A DNA stretch of 64,000 nt from Nonomuraea angiospora (GCF_014873145.1 NZ_JADBEK010000001.1:3348001-3412000), one strand, 5' to 3'. Shown: positions 7,991 to 17,384, counted from the stretch's first letter. Notes: generated by a model not told the origin, from the letters alone. Translations and numbers: made by a program.

Positions 7991-9402
7991 CAGCCGACGG
8001 CTCCTTCCATCTGCAGCTCGATCAGCCGGTTGAGCTCGAGCGCGTATTCCATGGGCAGCTCACGCGCGATCGGCTCCACGAAGCCGCGCACGATCATCGC
8101 CATCGCCTCGTCCTCGTCGAGCCCGCGGCTCATGAGGTAGAAGAGCTGGTCCTCGCTGACCTTGGAGACCGTGGCCTCGTGGCCCATCTTGACGTCGTCC
8201 TCGCGGACGTCGACGTAGGGGTAGGTGTCGGAGCGGCTGATCTGGTCGACCAGCAGGGCGTCGCACTTGACGGTGCTGGCGCTGCCGTGGGCGCCCTCCT
8301 CGATCTGCACGAGACCGCGGTAGGAGGTGCGGCCGCCGCCGCGCGCCACCGACTTGGAGATGACGCTGGAGCTGGTGTTGGGCGCCAGGTGCACCATCTT
8401 GGAGCCGGCGTCCTGGTGCTGGCCCTCGCCCGCGAACGCGACGCTCAGCGTCTCGCCCTTGGCGTGCTCGCCCATCAGGTAGACGGCCGGGTACTTCATC
8501 GTGACCTTGGAGCCGATGTTGCCGTCGATCCACTCCATGGTCGCGCCCTCGTAGGCCACGGCGCGCTTGGTGACCAGGTTGTAGACGTTGTTCGACCAGT
8601 TCTGGATGGTCGTGTAACGGCAGCGGGCGTTCTTCTTCACGATGATCTCGACGACCGCGCTGTGCAGCGAGTCGGAGGAGTAGATCGGCGCGGTGCAGCC
8701 CTCGACGTAGTGGACGTAGCTGTTCTCGTCCACGATGATCAGGGTCCGCTCGAACTGGCCCATGTTCTCGGTGTTGATCCGGAAGTAGGCCTGCAGCGGG
8801 ATCTCGACCTCGACGTTCGGCGGCACGTAGATGAACGAGCCACCGGACCAGACGGAGGTGTTGAGGGCGGCGAACTTGTTGTCGCCCACCGGGATGACGG
8901 AGCCGAAGTACTCCTTGAAGAGCTCCTCGTGCTCCTTCAGGCCCGTGTCGGTGTCGACGAAGATGACGCCCTTCTCCTCGAGGTCCTCACGGATCTTGTG
9001 ATAGACGACCTCGGACTCGTACTGGGCGGCGACACCGGCGATGAGGCGCTGCTTCTCCGCCTCGGGGATGCCGAGCTTGTCGTAGGTGTTCTTGATGTCG
9101 GCGGGCAGCTCCTCCCAGGAAGCGGCCTGCTTCTCGGTGGAGCGCACGAAGTACTTGATGTTGTCGAAGTCGATGCCGGTGAGGTCAGAGCCCCAGGTGG
9201 GCAGCGGCTTGCGGTCGAACAGGCGGAGGCCCTTCAGGCGAAGGTCGAGCATCCACTCCGGCTCGTTCTTCAGAGCGGAGATGTTGCGGACGACCTCCTC
9301 GGACAGGCCGCGCTTGGCCGCCGCCCCGGCGGCATCCGGGTCGGCCCAGCCGAACTTGTAATTCCCGAGGCCTTCCAGCTCCGGGCGGTCGGTGACAGTC
9401 AC
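7990..9402 (-). CDS. sufB: Fe-S cluster assembly scaffold SufB
   Basis: A 470-residue SufB, the scaffold on which nascent clusters are built. Family marks include the N-terminal YKFGW and the segments [21 protein letters not shown] and [20 protein letters not shown], the latter with a conserved Cys. The C-terminal end resembles SufD ([21 protein letters not shown]). The start is GTG at 9402, overlapping the sufR stop codon (GTGA) and preceded by an AGGAG sequence. There is no intein, unlike the mycobacterial SufB that I recall as intein-bearing. Confidence 0.96.
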   Translation of the reverse strand: MTVTDRPELEGLGNYKFGWADPDAAGAAAKRGLSEEVVRNISALKNEPEWMLDLRLKGLRLFDRKPLPTWGSDLTGIDFDNIKYFVRSTEKQAASWEELPADIKNTYDKLGIPEAEKQRLIAGVAAQYESEVVYHKIREDLEEKGVIFVDTDTGLKEHEELFKEYFGSVIPVGDNKFAALNTSVWSGGSFIYVPPNVEVEIPLQAYFRINTENMGQFERTLIIVDENSYVHYVEGCTAPIYSSDSLHSAVVEIIVKKNARCRYTTIQNWSNNVYNLVTKRAVAYEGATMEWIDGNIGSKVTMKYPAVYLMGEHAKGETLSVAFAGEGQHQDAGSKMVHLAPNTSSSVISKSVARGGGRTSYRGLVQIEEGAHGSASTVKCDALLVDQISRSDTYPYVDVREDDVKMGHEATVSKVSEDQLFYLMSRGLDEDEAMAMIVRGFVEPIARELPMEYALELNRLIELQMEGAVG

Positions 9403-10106
9403 CTTCCGGTCTCCTTGCTCTTGTCTCTATGTGCGGATTCACCCAGCGACTGTGGGCTCACATGTGTCGTGCAGACCCCGTCGCCGTGGGCGATCGTGGC
9501 CAGGCGCTGCACCGGGGTGCCGAGCAGCTGCGCGAACGCCTCCGTCTCGGCCTCGCAGAGCTGCGGGAACTCCGCAGCCGCGTGGGCCACCGGGCAGTGG
9601 TGCTGGCAGAGCTGGTCGCCGCCCGACTTGGCCTTGCTGGCCGAGGCGGCATACCCCTCCGCCGACAGCGCCTGCGCCAGCACCTGCACGCGCTGGTCCG
9701 CCGGCACCGTCCGCATGACCGGCTCCAACCGCTTGAGCAGGCTCGAGACCTGCAGGCGGGCGAAGTCGGCCACCGCTTCCTCTCCCATGCGCTCGGCCAG
9801 GAAGCGCAGCGCGCTCCCGGCGAGGTCGTCATAGGCGTGCTCGAAAGCACTGCGCCCCGCGTCGGTGATCGCGAACAGCTTGGCGGGGCGTCCGCGCCCG
9901 CGCTGCCCCCGTGGCCCGACCGTGCGAGGCTCTATCATCCCGTCGGCCAGCAGCGCGTCCAGGTGGCGGCGGACGGCGGCGGGGGTGAGCCCCAGCCGCT
10001 CGCCCAGCGCGGCGGCCGCGACGGGACCGTGCTCAAGGATCAGCCGGGCGACGCGCGCACGCGTGCTGCGCTCGCTTCCTGGCTCGATCCCTGGCACGTT
10101 TTTCAC
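9399..10106 (-). CDS. sufR: SufR-type Fe-S-sensing transcriptional regulator
   Basis: A 235-residue DeoR/ArsR-like winged-helix regulator (HTH about residues 18-62, then [16 protein letters not shown]). The C-terminal domain carries C167-x3-C171-x12-C184, and C212 further on, fitting the cluster-binding site of SufR proteins. It should repress the suf operon when it holds a [4Fe-4S] cluster and release it when clusters are scarce. It is the first gene of the operon. The start is GTG at 10104-10106, which sits inside the perfect SufR-type operator; a GTG at codon 4 is an alternative. Confidence 0.92.
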   Translation of the reverse strand: MKNVPGIEPGSERSTRARVARLILEHGPVAAAALGERLGLTPAAVRRHLDALLADGMIEPRTVGPRGQRGRGRPAKLFAITDAGRSAFEHAYDDLAGSALRFLAERMGEEAVADFARLQVSSLLKRLEPVMRTVPADQRVQVLAQALSAEGYAASASKAKSGGDQLCQHHCPVAHAAAEFPQLCEAETEAFAQLLGTPVQRLATIAHGDGVCTTHVSPQSLGESAHRDKSKETGR

Positions 10107-10117
10107 AACATCAGTGT
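10103..10117. promoter_or_regulatory. SufR operator ACACT-N5-TGTGA
   Basis: Read on the minus strand this is ACACT-GATGT-TGTGA, a perfect match to the ACACT-N5-TGTGA inverted repeat that I recall for mycobacterial SufR. It overlaps the sufR GTG start codon (10104-10106), so repressor binding would cover the transcription or translation start. This implies autoregulation of the whole sufR-to-sufT operon. Confidence 0.8.
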
Positions 10118-10192
10118 GCCGTAATTCCTTCCCGGTTCACAAACGGATCCGAGCAGCCCGGGAATGGAATTTCTCACGCAGGGCAGCCTTAC

Positions 10193-11419
10193 CTAACTCT
10201 TCCGCAGGAGAGCGAAGGTCAAGCTTGCGCAAATCATGAGGCCCAGCATCACGCAGGCCATCGGCACGGCGCTGCCGGCGCCCGCGAGGCCGACCAGCGG
10301 GGCCGCTGCGGCGCCGAGCGCGAACTGCAGCACGCCGAGCAGGGCCGAGGCGCTGCCGGCGATCTGCGCGGGCTGGCTGGCCAGGGCCAGCGCACCGGTG
10401 GCCGGCATGACCAGGCCCTGGCCGAGCATGATGACGAACAGCCCGCCCACGATGCCCCACAGGCCGAGCCCGGTGAGCGCGGCGGCCAGCAGCAGCGAGG
10501 CGCCGGTCAGCGCGACGGCGAGCCCGGTGATCACGAGGGTCACCGGCGGCACCCGTCCCGACAGCCGGCCGCCGAGCTGGGCCATGGCGGTCAGGCCGAA
10601 GGCGTTGAGGCCGAAGATGAGCGAGTACTGCTGGGGCGTGGCGCCGTACACCTCCTGGAGCACGAACGGCGAGCCGGAGATGTAGCCGAACATGGCCGCG
10701 AACGCCAGGCCCGCGGTCAGCGCGGTGCCCATGAACGTCCGGTCGCGCAGGAGCCTGCCGAACGTGCCGACGGTGTGCCGGAGACCGCCGCTCTCGCGCT
10801 CGGCCGCGGGCAGCGTCTCGCGCACGCCGCCCAGGACGGCCAGCAGCAGCACCACCCCGGCGACGCTGAGCGCCACGAACACGCCGCGCCAGGAGGTGAA
10901 CGCCAAAAGCTGCGCGCCGACGATGGGCGCCAGGATCGGCGCCAGGCCGCTGACCAGCATGAGCGTGGCGAAGATGCGGGCGATGGCGGCGCCGTCGTAC
11001 AGGTCGCGGACGACCGCCCGCACGATCACCAGGGCCGCGCCGCCCAGCACGCCCTGCAGCAGGCGGAAGGCGATGAGCATGGGCACCGACGGCGCGAACG
11101 CGCACAGCAGCGAGGCCACCATGAACCCGGCCACGCCCACGATCAGCGGTGTCCTGCGGCCGCGCACGTCGCTGACCGGACCGGCGATCACCTGGCCGAT
11201 GGACACGCCGATGAGGCAGGCGGTGAGGGTGAGCTGGACCTGCGCCGGCGCGCTGAGCATCTCGGAGGTGATGGCGGGCAGGGCCGGGAGGTACATGTCG
11301 ATGGACAGGGGGCCGATCGCCGACAGAGCGCCCAGGATCACCAGCAGCAGTCCGCGGGCGCCCCTCCTCTGCTCGATCGCGATGGTGGACGTGGACGTGG
11401 CTTCGGCCGCCACGGACAT
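10193..11419 (-). CDS. Bcr/CflA-family MFS drug exporter
   Basis: A 12-TM major facilitator superfamily protein of the Bcr/CflA group (408 residues from the ATG at 11419). Marks are TM1 IGPLSIDMYLPALPAI, the loop 2-3 motif GPVSDVRGRRTPLI and the motif C-like GLAPILAPIVG. The group exports drugs such as bicyclomycin or sulfonamides by proton antiport; the substrate here is unknown. The chosen start has GGGAGAGGGG upstream, while an in-frame ATG at 11473 would add 18 polar residues and lacks a site. It lies between the suf operon and a VOC gene, all on the minus strand. Confidence 0.9.
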   Translation of the reverse strand: MSVAAEATSTSTIAIEQRRGARGLLLVILGALSAIGPLSIDMYLPALPAITSEMLSAPAQVQLTLTACLIGVSIGQVIAGPVSDVRGRRTPLIVGVAGFMVASLLCAFAPSVPMLIAFRLLQGVLGGAALVIVRAVVRDLYDGAAIARIFATLMLVSGLAPILAPIVGAQLLAFTSWRGVFVALSVAGVVLLLAVLGGVRETLPAAERESGGLRHTVGTFGRLLRDRTFMGTALTAGLAFAAMFGYISGSPFVLQEVYGATPQQYSLIFGLNAFGLTAMAQLGGRLSGRVPPVTLVITGLAVALTGASLLLAAALTGLGLWGIVGGLFVIMLGQGLVMPATGALALASQPAQIAGSASALLGVLQFALGAAAAPLVGLAGAGSAVPMACVMLGLMICASLTFALLRKS

Positions 11420-11445
11420 GCGTGATCCCCTCTCCCTCGCAGGCT

Positions 11446-11466
11446 CTTGGCCCCACGAGGGCCGAG
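11446..11466 (-). terminator. Possible terminator after the VOC gene
   Basis: An 8-bp stem with one G-T wobble (CTTGGCCC at 11446-11453 with GGGCCGAG at 11459-11466) and a 5-nt loop, between the VOC stop codon and the MFS start codon. Confidence 0.4.
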
Positions 11467-11504
11467 GGATCAAACCAGGATCCGGTCCTCCGAATTCCCG
11501 GTTA

Positions 11505-12290
11505 TCAGATATTTCCGGCGATTTCGTGAAGCTGGATGATGGAGAACGTCGCGCCCTGCGGATCGGTGAGCATCGAGAACCGGCCGGGCGGCGCCTCCAT
11601 CCCCCGCACCAGCACGCTCGCCCCGGCTCCCTCGGCCGCGGCCGTCGTGGCTTCGAGGTCGGCGACCGCGAAGTACGTCATCCAGAACGACGGCGTCGCC
11701 GCCGGGTAGTCGGAGAACATCTCGACCATGCCCGCCACGGCCCGCTCCCCCAGGTGCCACTCCGTGTACTTGATCCCGTCCAGCTCCCGCAGCCGCGGCA
11801 TCCAGCCGAAGACGGCCGGGTAGAAGCTCTCGGCGGCCGACGGGTCGCGCGTGACCAGCTCGTTCCAGCAGCACGAGACGGGCTCGCCGGCCAGCTGCGC
11901 CCCGTGGTGGTTGCCCGCCTGCCAGGCGGCCGCGTACGAGCCGTCAGGCGCCTGGAAGACCGTCATGACGCCTTCGTCGAAGACCGCCATCGGCTCCATG
12001 GTGACGGTGCCGCCAGCGTTCCTGACCCGCTCGGCCAGCGCGGCGGCGTCGTCGGTGGCGACGAACATGTTCCAGAACGAGGGCGAGCCGCCGCCCATGA
12101 CCGGCCCCAGCCCGGCGACCTGCCTGTCCTGGTGGAGGAACATGCCGTAGCCGCCGGCCTCGGGGTCGTCGATCATGTCGGCCTGCCAGCCGAAGACCTC
12201 GCCGTAGAACCGGGCGGAAGCGTCGACGTCGGTGCTGGACAGGTCCACCCAGCACGGGACTCCGGGGTCGTATCCACTGCGTTGCGCCAT
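11505..12290 (-). CDS. Two-domain VOC (glyoxalase/bleomycin-resistance fold) protein
   Basis: A 261-residue protein with two tandem vicinal-oxygen-chelate domains. Each has a W-(V/E)-L-x-(S/T)-x-D start and an FYxxVFGW motif (residues about 13-120 and 140-255). It resembles the CFP-30B-like actinobacterial proteins, whose reactions are mostly unknown; metal-dependent isomerisation or antibiotic binding are both possible. The ATG at 12290 is preceded by GGAGGGCGCA. Divergent from the ABC transporter genes. The fold is secure, the function is not. Confidence 0.88.
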   Translation of the reverse strand: MAQRSGYDPGVPCWVDLSSTDVDASARFYGEVFGWQADMIDDPEAGGYGMFLHQDRQVAGLGPVMGGGSPSFWNMFVATDDAAALAERVRNAGGTVTMEPMAVFDEGVMTVFQAPDGSYAAAWQAGNHHGAQLAGEPVSCCWNELVTRDPSAAESFYPAVFGWMPRLRELDGIKYTEWHLGERAVAGMVEMFSDYPAATPSFWMTYFAVADLEATTAAAEGAGASVLVRGMEAPPGRFSMLTDPQGATFSIIQLHEIAGNI

Positions 12291-12401
12291 TGCGCCCTCC
12301 TGCTACACGGAGCTCGTGGTCAGACTTTGGCCTCTGTTGGCACCTTTCTGGGAAAGGTCCGGGTCAAGACATGTCCAAATCCGGCCAACCCCACCTGCGG
12401 C

Positions 12402-12429
12402 TCGAACTGCCTGCCCCAGTCCCTAAACT
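12402..12429 (+). promoter_or_regulatory. Candidate promoter for the ABC exporter operon
   Basis: TCGAAC (12402-12407) and TAAACT (12424-12429) are separated by 16 bp, resembling -35 and -10 elements. The -10 lies 7 bp before the ATG at 12437, so the transcript is probably leaderless; no Shine-Dalgarno sequence is seen. Confidence 0.5.
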
Positions 12430-12436
12430 CGTGGCC

Positions 12437-13345
12437 ATGGAGTCCCCAGCCGTCGAGATCATCGGCCTGGTCAAACGCTACGGCGGCATCACGGCCGTGG
12501 ACGGCCTCACGCTGCGCGCCGAGCGGGGCGCGGTGACCGCCGTGCTCGGGCCCAACGGCGCGGGCAAGACGTCCACGGTGGAGATCTGCGAGGGGTTCCG
12601 CAGGGCCGACGCGGGCACCGTCCGCGTGCTCGGCCTGACGCCCACGCTGCCCGAGCTGCGGCCGCGGGTGGGGGTCATGCTGCAGTCGGGCGGCGTCCCG
12701 CCCGCCATGCGCTGCGCCGAGTGGCTGCGCCTGGTCTCGCGCTTCTACGCCCGTCCCCTCGACGCGGGGGCCCTGCTGACGCGGCTGGGGCTGGCCGATC
12801 ACGTACGCACCCCCTACCGGCGATTGTCGGGCGGGCAGCAGCAGCGGCTGTCGCTGGCCGCGGCCGTCATCGGGCGGCCCGAGCTGGTCTTCCTCGACGA
12901 GCCGACGGCCGGGCTCGACCCGCAGGCCCGGCACGCCTGCTGGGAGCTGGTGGGCGAGCTGCGCCAGGCGGGCGTGTCGGTGGTGCTGACCACGCACCAC
13001 ATGGACGAGGCCGAGCGGCTGGCCGACCAGGTGGTCATCATCGACAAGGGCCGGGTGGTGGCCGAGGGCAGCCCGGCCTCGCTGACGGGTGCCGAGCGGC
13101 AGCTGCGCTTCCGGGCCCGGCCGGGGCTGGCGCTGGAGGAGCTGCTCAACGCGCTCCCCGCGGGCAGCGCGGCCAAGGAGTCGCCCGCCGGGCACTACAT
13201 CATCGAGGGGCAGGTGGGTCCCGAGCTGCTGGCCACGGTGACCGCCTGGTGCGCGGCCGAGGGCGTCACGGCCGACGACCTGCGCATCGAGCGCCGCACG
13301 CTGGAGGACGTCTTCCTGGAGCTGACGGGCAGGGAGCTGCGATGA
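12437..13345 (+). CDS. ABC transporter ATP-binding protein
   Basis: A 302-residue ATPase of the multidrug/Nod-factor export class. Walker A is GPNGAGKTS, the signature is LSGGQQQRLSLA, Walker B is LVFLDEPTAGLDP and the switch His is in TTHHMDEAE. The C-terminal accessory domain runs from about residue 215. It pairs with the permease that follows, overlapping by 4 nt. In mycobacteria, as I recall, equivalent genes lie between ctaA and sufR, so this is the conserved exporter of that neighbourhood; its substrate is unknown. The ATG at 12437 was chosen because homology begins right after it. A longer reading from 12290 has no support. Confidence 0.92.
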   Translation: MESPAVEIIGLVKRYGGITAVDGLTLRAERGAVTAVLGPNGAGKTSTVEICEGFRRADAGTVRVLGLTPTLPELRPRVGVMLQSGGVPPAMRCAEWLRLVSRFYARPLDAGALLTRLGLADHVRTPYRRLSGGQQQRLSLAAAVIGRPELVFLDEPTAGLDPQARHACWELVGELRQAGVSVVLTTHHMDEAERLADQVVIIDKGRVVAEGSPASLTGAERQLRFRARPGLALEELLNALPAGSAAKESPAGHYIIEGQVGPELLATVTAWCAAEGVTADDLRIERRTLEDVFLELTGRELR

Positions 13346-14139
13346 CCGGATCGGAGCGCGCGCCCGCCGGGCAGATCGCGCTGGACTTCACGCCCGCGCC
13401 CGGGGCGGCGCCGTTCCCGCGCATGGTCCTGGCCCAGGCGGGCGCGGAGGTCCGGGCGATGCTGCGCAACGGCGAGCAGCTGCTGCTCACCCTGATCATC
13501 CCGGTGCTGCTGCTGACCGGGTTCTCGCTGGCGCCGCTGATCGACATCGGCGGCGGCAGGCGCATCGACTTCCTGGCGCCCGGCGTGCTGGCGCTGGCCG
13601 TCATGTCCACGGCCTTCACCGGCCAGGCCATCGCGACCGGCTTCGAGCGCCGCTACGGCGTGCTCAAGCGGCTGGGCGCCACCCCGCTGTCCAGGGCCGG
13701 GCTCATGCTCGCCAAGACGTCCGCCGTGGTGGCCGTGGAGGTCATCCAGGCCGTGGTGATCGTGTGCGTCGGCCTGGCGCTGGGGTGGCGGCCGCACGGG
13801 TCGTTCCTGAGCGCGGCGCTGCTCATCGTGGTGGGCACGGCGGCGTTCAGCGGGCTGGGGCTGCTCATGGCCGGCACCCTGCGCGCGGAGGCCACCCTGG
13901 CCGCCGCCAACCTCGTCTACCTGCTGCTGCTGGGGGCCGGCGGGGTGATCTTCCCGCTGTCGAAGTTCCCCGAGGGCATGCGCCAGGTCCTCGAACTGCT
14001 GCCCATCTCGGCCCTGACCGGCGGCCTGCGCGCGGTCCTCGCCCAGGGCGCCGCGCTGCCCCTCGGCCCGCTGGCCGTGCTGGCCGCGTGGGCGGTGCTG
14101 TCGCTGGGGCTGGTCTCGCGTACGTTCCGCTGGGAGTAA
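13342..14139 (+). CDS. ABC-2 type transporter permease
   Basis: A 265-residue integral membrane protein with six predicted hydrophobic helices after a 40-residue cytosolic N-terminus. It has the ABC-2 pattern EQLLLTLIIPVLLLTGF, then FTGQAIATGFERRYGVLKRLGATPLSR (two neighbouring stretches) and a late VIFPLSKFPEGMRQVLELLPI loop. It forms the exporter with the preceding ATPase (ATGA overlap). In related actinobacterial loci this pair sits next to ctaA, but here the hydroxyproline operon and two transporters intervene. Substrate unknown. Confidence 0.9.
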   Translation: MTGSERAPAGQIALDFTPAPGAAPFPRMVLAQAGAEVRAMLRNGEQLLLTLIIPVLLLTGFSLAPLIDIGGGRRIDFLAPGVLALAVMSTAFTGQAIATGFERRYGVLKRLGATPLSRAGLMLAKTSAVVAVEVIQAVVIVCVGLALGWRPHGSFLSAALLIVVGTAAFSGLGLLMAGTLRAEATLAAANLVYLLLLGAGGVIFPLSKFPEGMRQVLELLPISALTGGLRAVLAQGAALPLGPLAVLAAWAVLSLGLVSRTFRWE

Positions 14140-14143
14140 TAGC

Positions 14144-15361
14144 TCACCCGCTCTGGGGCCGCTCCCCGTGCACGGCGCCGTAGCGGTGCCTGGTGAGGGC
14201 GGCCGCGGCCGTCAGCGGGATCGCGGCGGCGGCCGCCAGGCCGAACAGCAGGGCGTAGCGGCCGTGCTCGGCCAGCGGGCCGGCCGCCCACGACGCGACC
14301 GCGCTGCCCACGAAGAGCGCGCAGGCGAAGAAGGCGATCGTCGTCCCCCTGGCCTCGGGCACCACCGAGGTCGCCCACGTCTGCAGCGAGGAGTGCAGGA
14401 AGGACCAGCCGCCGCCGAGCAGCAGCGCCGTGACCGCCACGGTGGCCATGTCCACGCGCACGGCGACGATCGCGAACCCGGCGCACAGCTGCGCCCCGCC
14501 CACCGTCATCAGCGCGGGTGTGGGCCAGCGCCCCGACAGCCGCCTGACGAGCTTCGTGAACACCCACAGGCCAAGCCCGTACGCGGTGATGGCCAGCCCG
14601 GCCACGGCGGCGGCGTACCCCGCGTGCTCCAGCGCGGTGGCCAGGAACGGCATGGCGCCGAGCATGATCGCGCCCTCGACGAACGCGAGCCCGAACACCA
14701 GCAGCGCCCAGCCGTGCCCGAGCACCGCGCCCAGGTACCGCCCGATGCCGACTTCTGGGCCGAATCCCCGACCGGTGACAGGGCCGTGCGGGAGGGCGCG
14801 GGACGGCTCCGGCAGCGAGCGCAGCGCGAGCGCGCAGGCCAGGGCGCAGGCGGCGGGCACCGTGAACGCCACCCGCCAGTCCACCAGGCCCGCGAGCACC
14901 CCGCTCAGCCCGGTGGCCAGCGCCGTGCCGAGGGCGGCCGCGCCCATCAGATCGGTCAGGGCGCGTTGCCGGGTCGACGGCTCCACGGTGTCGCCCACGT
15001 ACGTCAGCCCGGTCGGGATCACCGCGCCGAAGCAGGCGCCCGTCACGACCCTGGCCACCACCAGCGCCCCCAGGACCGGCATCAGCGCCGAGGCCAGCCC
15101 CGCCAGCGCCGCCCCGAGCAGCGTCCCGCGCATCACCCGCACGCGGCCGAACCGGTCGGACAGCAGCCCCCACAGCGGCTGGGTGAGCCCGTAGGCGAGG
15201 TAGTAGCCGCTGGCGGCCGCGACGGCGGCGGACAGCGGGACCTTCAGGTCCACCGCGATCAGCACGAGCATGGGGCTCACGGCGAAGCGGTCGAAGCTGC
15301 TGACGAACGAGGCCGCGGACAGGGCCAGCGGCGGCCGGGCGAGACTCGCGGGGGACTTCAT
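14144..15361 (-). CDS. MFS transporter
   Basis: A 405-residue, 12-TM major facilitator protein. It shows loop 2-3 motif GLLSDRFGRVRVMRG, a motif B-like ARVVTGACFGAVIPTGL and a central loop near residue 190. It looks like a sugar-efflux or drug-efflux permease, but no specific subfamily is recognised. It converges with the ABC permease with only 4 bp between stop codons and no hairpin, and is divergent from the EamA transporter. Start ATG at 15361. Confidence 0.87.
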   Translation of the reverse strand: MKSPASLARPPLALSAASFVSSFDRFAVSPMLVLIAVDLKVPLSAAVAAASGYYLAYGLTQPLWGLLSDRFGRVRVMRGTLLGAALAGLASALMPVLGALVVARVVTGACFGAVIPTGLTYVGDTVEPSTRQRALTDLMGAAALGTALATGLSGVLAGLVDWRVAFTVPAACALACALALRSLPEPSRALPHGPVTGRGFGPEVGIGRYLGAVLGHGWALLVFGLAFVEGAIMLGAMPFLATALEHAGYAAAVAGLAITAYGLGLWVFTKLVRRLSGRWPTPALMTVGGAQLCAGFAIVAVRVDMATVAVTALLLGGGWSFLHSSLQTWATSVVPEARGTTIAFFACALFVGSAVASWAAGPLAEHGRYALLFGLAAAAAIPLTAAAALTRHRYGAVHGERPQSG

Positions 15362-15464
15362 ACGGTCAATGATCCAAGAGGCTGCCAGAACACCCTATGT
15401 CGGGTCATGTCGCAGGCCACGAGTACGCTCTGTCCGTCATCCCCTGAAGTCCGTGAGGAGTCCT

Positions 15465-16379
15465 GTGACCGCGTTCGCCCTCGACGATCCCGTCGATCGC
15501 GGCTCCGGCCTGCCCAGGCCGGGAAACCTGCTGCGTACGGCCGCCGACTCGATCCCGCCGTCCGGGCTCGTGCTGCTGGCCATCGTCTCGGTGCAGCTGG
15601 GCGCCGGGTTCGCGAAGGAGTTGTTCGCGGCGCTGCCGCCGAGCGCGGTGGTGTTCCTGCGGATCACGGCCGGGGCGTTGATCATGGGGGCGCTCGTCCG
15701 GCCCCGGCTGAAGGGCCTGTCCTGGCGTGACTGGGCGATGGGGATCGGGTTCGGGGTGACGCTCGCCCTCATGAACCTGACGTTCTACGAGGCCCTGTCG
15801 CGGCTGCCGATGGGGATCGCGGTGGCCATCGAGTTCCTGGGGCCGCTGGGGGTGGCCGTGGCGGCCTCGCGGCGCAGGATCGACCTGCTGTGGATCGGCC
15901 TGGCGGGCGCGGGCGTGGTGCTGCTCGCGCCATGGGGGCAGTCGGCGTCGGTGAGCTGGGTCGGGATCGGGTTCGCGATGCTGGCGGCCGTCGGCTGGGC
16001 CGGGTACGTCATCCTGTCGGCGGCGGCCGGGCGGCGCTTCCCCGGCACGAGCGGGCTGTCGTTCGCCATGATCGTGTCGGCCCTGGTGGTCGCCCCCGTC
16101 GGCGTCGTGTCGGGCGGGGCGGAGCTGCTGCAGCCGGAGCTGCTGCTGATCGGGCTCGGCGTGGGCCTGCTGTCGTCGGTGATCCCGTACTCGCTCGAGC
16201 TCCAGGCGCTGCGGCGGATGCCCAAGCACGTGTTCGGCATCCTCATGAGCCTGGAGCCGGCCGTGGCGGCGCTGGTCGGCGTGATGCTGCTCAACGAGGT
16301 CCTGCACACGCAGCAGTGGGCGGCGATCGTCTGCATCGTGGCCGCCAGCCTGGGCTCGACCCGGCGGCGCAAGGTCTGA
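15465..16379 (+). CDS. EamA/DMT-family transporter (RhtA-like)
   Basis: A 304-residue, 10-TM drug/metabolite transporter made of two EamA repeats. It resembles the RhtA homoserine/threonine exporter group. The end of the second repeat, LEPAVAALVGVMLLNEVLHTQQW, is typical. The GTG start at 15465 is supported by GAGGAG at 15455-15460; a longer frame from 15270 begins inside the divergent MFS gene and lacks a site. Probable amino-acid or metabolite exporter; the substrate is inferred only from family resemblance. It is followed by a perfect 14-bp hairpin terminator. Confidence 0.88.
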   Translation: MTAFALDDPVDRGSGLPRPGNLLRTAADSIPPSGLVLLAIVSVQLGAGFAKELFAALPPSAVVFLRITAGALIMGALVRPRLKGLSWRDWAMGIGFGVTLALMNLTFYEALSRLPMGIAVAIEFLGPLGVAVAASRRRIDLLWIGLAGAGVVLLAPWGQSASVSWVGIGFAMLAAVGWAGYVILSAAAGRRFPGTSGLSFAMIVSALVVAPVGVVSGGAELLQPELLLIGLGVGLLSSVIPYSLELQALRRMPKHVFGILMSLEPAVAALVGVMLLNEVLHTQQWAAIVCIVAASLGSTRRRKV

Positions 16380-16398
16380 CGCGGGGGGCTGTGGCGGG

Positions 16399-16439
16399 CC
16401 GCCGCGCGCCCGTGGGATGGGGTCTCGGGCGCGCGGCGG
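16399..16439 (+). terminator. Strong terminator hairpin after the EamA gene
   Basis: Perfect 14-bp arms CCGCCGCGCGCCCG (16399-16412) and CGGGCGCGCGGCGG (16426-16439) with a 13-nt loop, 20 bp after the stop codon. Confidence 0.8.
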
Positions 16440-16440
16440 A

Positions 16441-16476
16441 GGGCTCGGCTTTGGATGGGCGGGGTAGGCCGAGCCC
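16441..16476. terminator. Second, bidirectional hairpin
   Basis: Perfect 9-bp arms GGGCTCGGC (16441-16449) and GCCGAGCCC (16468-16476), directly behind the first terminator. It may serve the convergent hydroxyproline operon, whose last gene ends at 16704. Confidence 0.55.
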
Positions 16477-16703
16477 ATGGAAGGTCAGCGGAGTGCGGGT
16501 GTCCGCGTGACCAGGCATGCGCCACCCACCGCAATCGGTGGTGGCCGGTCCGCTGGGGACCTGGACGGCGGGGCCGCCGGCGGACGCTTGGGGCGTCGCT
16601 CTGTCGACCCGAGACGAGAGTACCGCCATCCCGGTCCGCGCGATTGCCAAATGCCAGAACTTAGTAGGCTAAAAACGGACGAGTCGGTCCATGGGCTGCT
16701 TTC

Positions 16704-17372
16704 TCAGTGCTCGGCCCAGATCCCCCGCACGTGGCCGATGTGCTCCGTCATGAGGTGCTGGACGGCCTGGCGGTCGCCGCTCTTGAGCGCGTCGAGCAGC
16801 GTCAGGTGCTCCCTGGCCGAATCGGCCAGCACGTCGCGCTCCCGGAGCTGGGACAGGCCGTAGAGCCTGGCCCGGTTGCGCAGGTCGCGCACCACCTCGA
16901 CCAGGTGGACGTTGCCCGCCAGGGTCAGCAGCTCGACGTGGAAGCGCAGGTCGGCGTCCACGTACGCGAGCAGGTCACCGCGTTCGGCGGCCGAGACGAT
17001 CTCCTCGGCGACGGGCCTGAGCCGCTCGAACTCCTCCTCCCGCGCGCGGCCCGCCAGCCGGGCCACGGTGGGCACCTCGATCAGCTGGCGGATCTCGGTG
17101 AGCTCGTCGAGGTCGCGGTCGGACAGCTCGGTCACCCGGAAGCCCTTGTTGCGCACCGCCTCGACCAGGCCCTCCTTGGCGAGGTCGAGCATGGCCTCGC
17201 GCACCGGCGTGGCCGAGACGCCGAACTGGGCGGCCAGCACCGGCGCGGAGTAGACCACTCCCGGCCGCATCTCACCGGTGATCAGCGCGGCACGCAGCGC
17301 GTGCGCGACCTGCTCGCGCAGGCTCTGCCGCTCCCCCACCATCGGCAGGTCGAGCCGGTCCTCGGCAGCCAT
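16704..17372 (-). CDS. GntR family (FadR/FCD) regulator of hydroxyproline catabolism
   Basis: A 222-residue regulator with a winged helix (about residues 15-75, including VLAAQFGVSATPVREAMLDL) and an FCD ligand-binding domain with conserved Asp and His residues (DADLRFHVELL). FCD regulators commonly sense carboxylic acids. It is the last gene of the hydroxyproline operon, so the ligand is probably a hydroxyproline or pyrroline carboxylate. The ATG at 17372 was chosen because AGAGAGGG ends 6 nt before it; the upstream ATG at 17378 touches that sequence directly. The likely operator is the palindrome at 24027-24037. Confidence 0.88.
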   Translation of the reverse strand: MAAEDRLDLPMVGERQSLREQVAHALRAALITGEMRPGVVYSAPVLAAQFGVSATPVREAMLDLAKEGLVEAVRNKGFRVTELSDRDLDELTEIRQLIEVPTVARLAGRAREEEFERLRPVAEEIVSAAERGDLLAYVDADLRFHVELLTLAGNVHLVEVVRDLRNRARLYGLSQLRERDVLADSAREHLTLLDALKSGDRQAVQHLMTEHIGHVRGIWAEH

Positions 17373-17384
17373 CCGCATCCCTCT

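Larger units (their letters stand above)
16380..16703. other. Intergenic spacer between convergent genes, three stem-loops
   Basis: No gene seen in 324 bp. It holds hairpins at 16399-16439, 16441-16476 and about 16521-16544 (GCCACCCACCG against CGGTGGTGGC with one bulge), acting on the EamA gene from the left and the GntR gene from the right. Confidence 0.6.

Noticed and set aside
10193..16379. Antibiotic biosynthetic cluster suggested by several exporters
   Set aside because: No synthase, ligase, tailoring or carrier genes are present; the transporters are of unrelated families with separate promoters.
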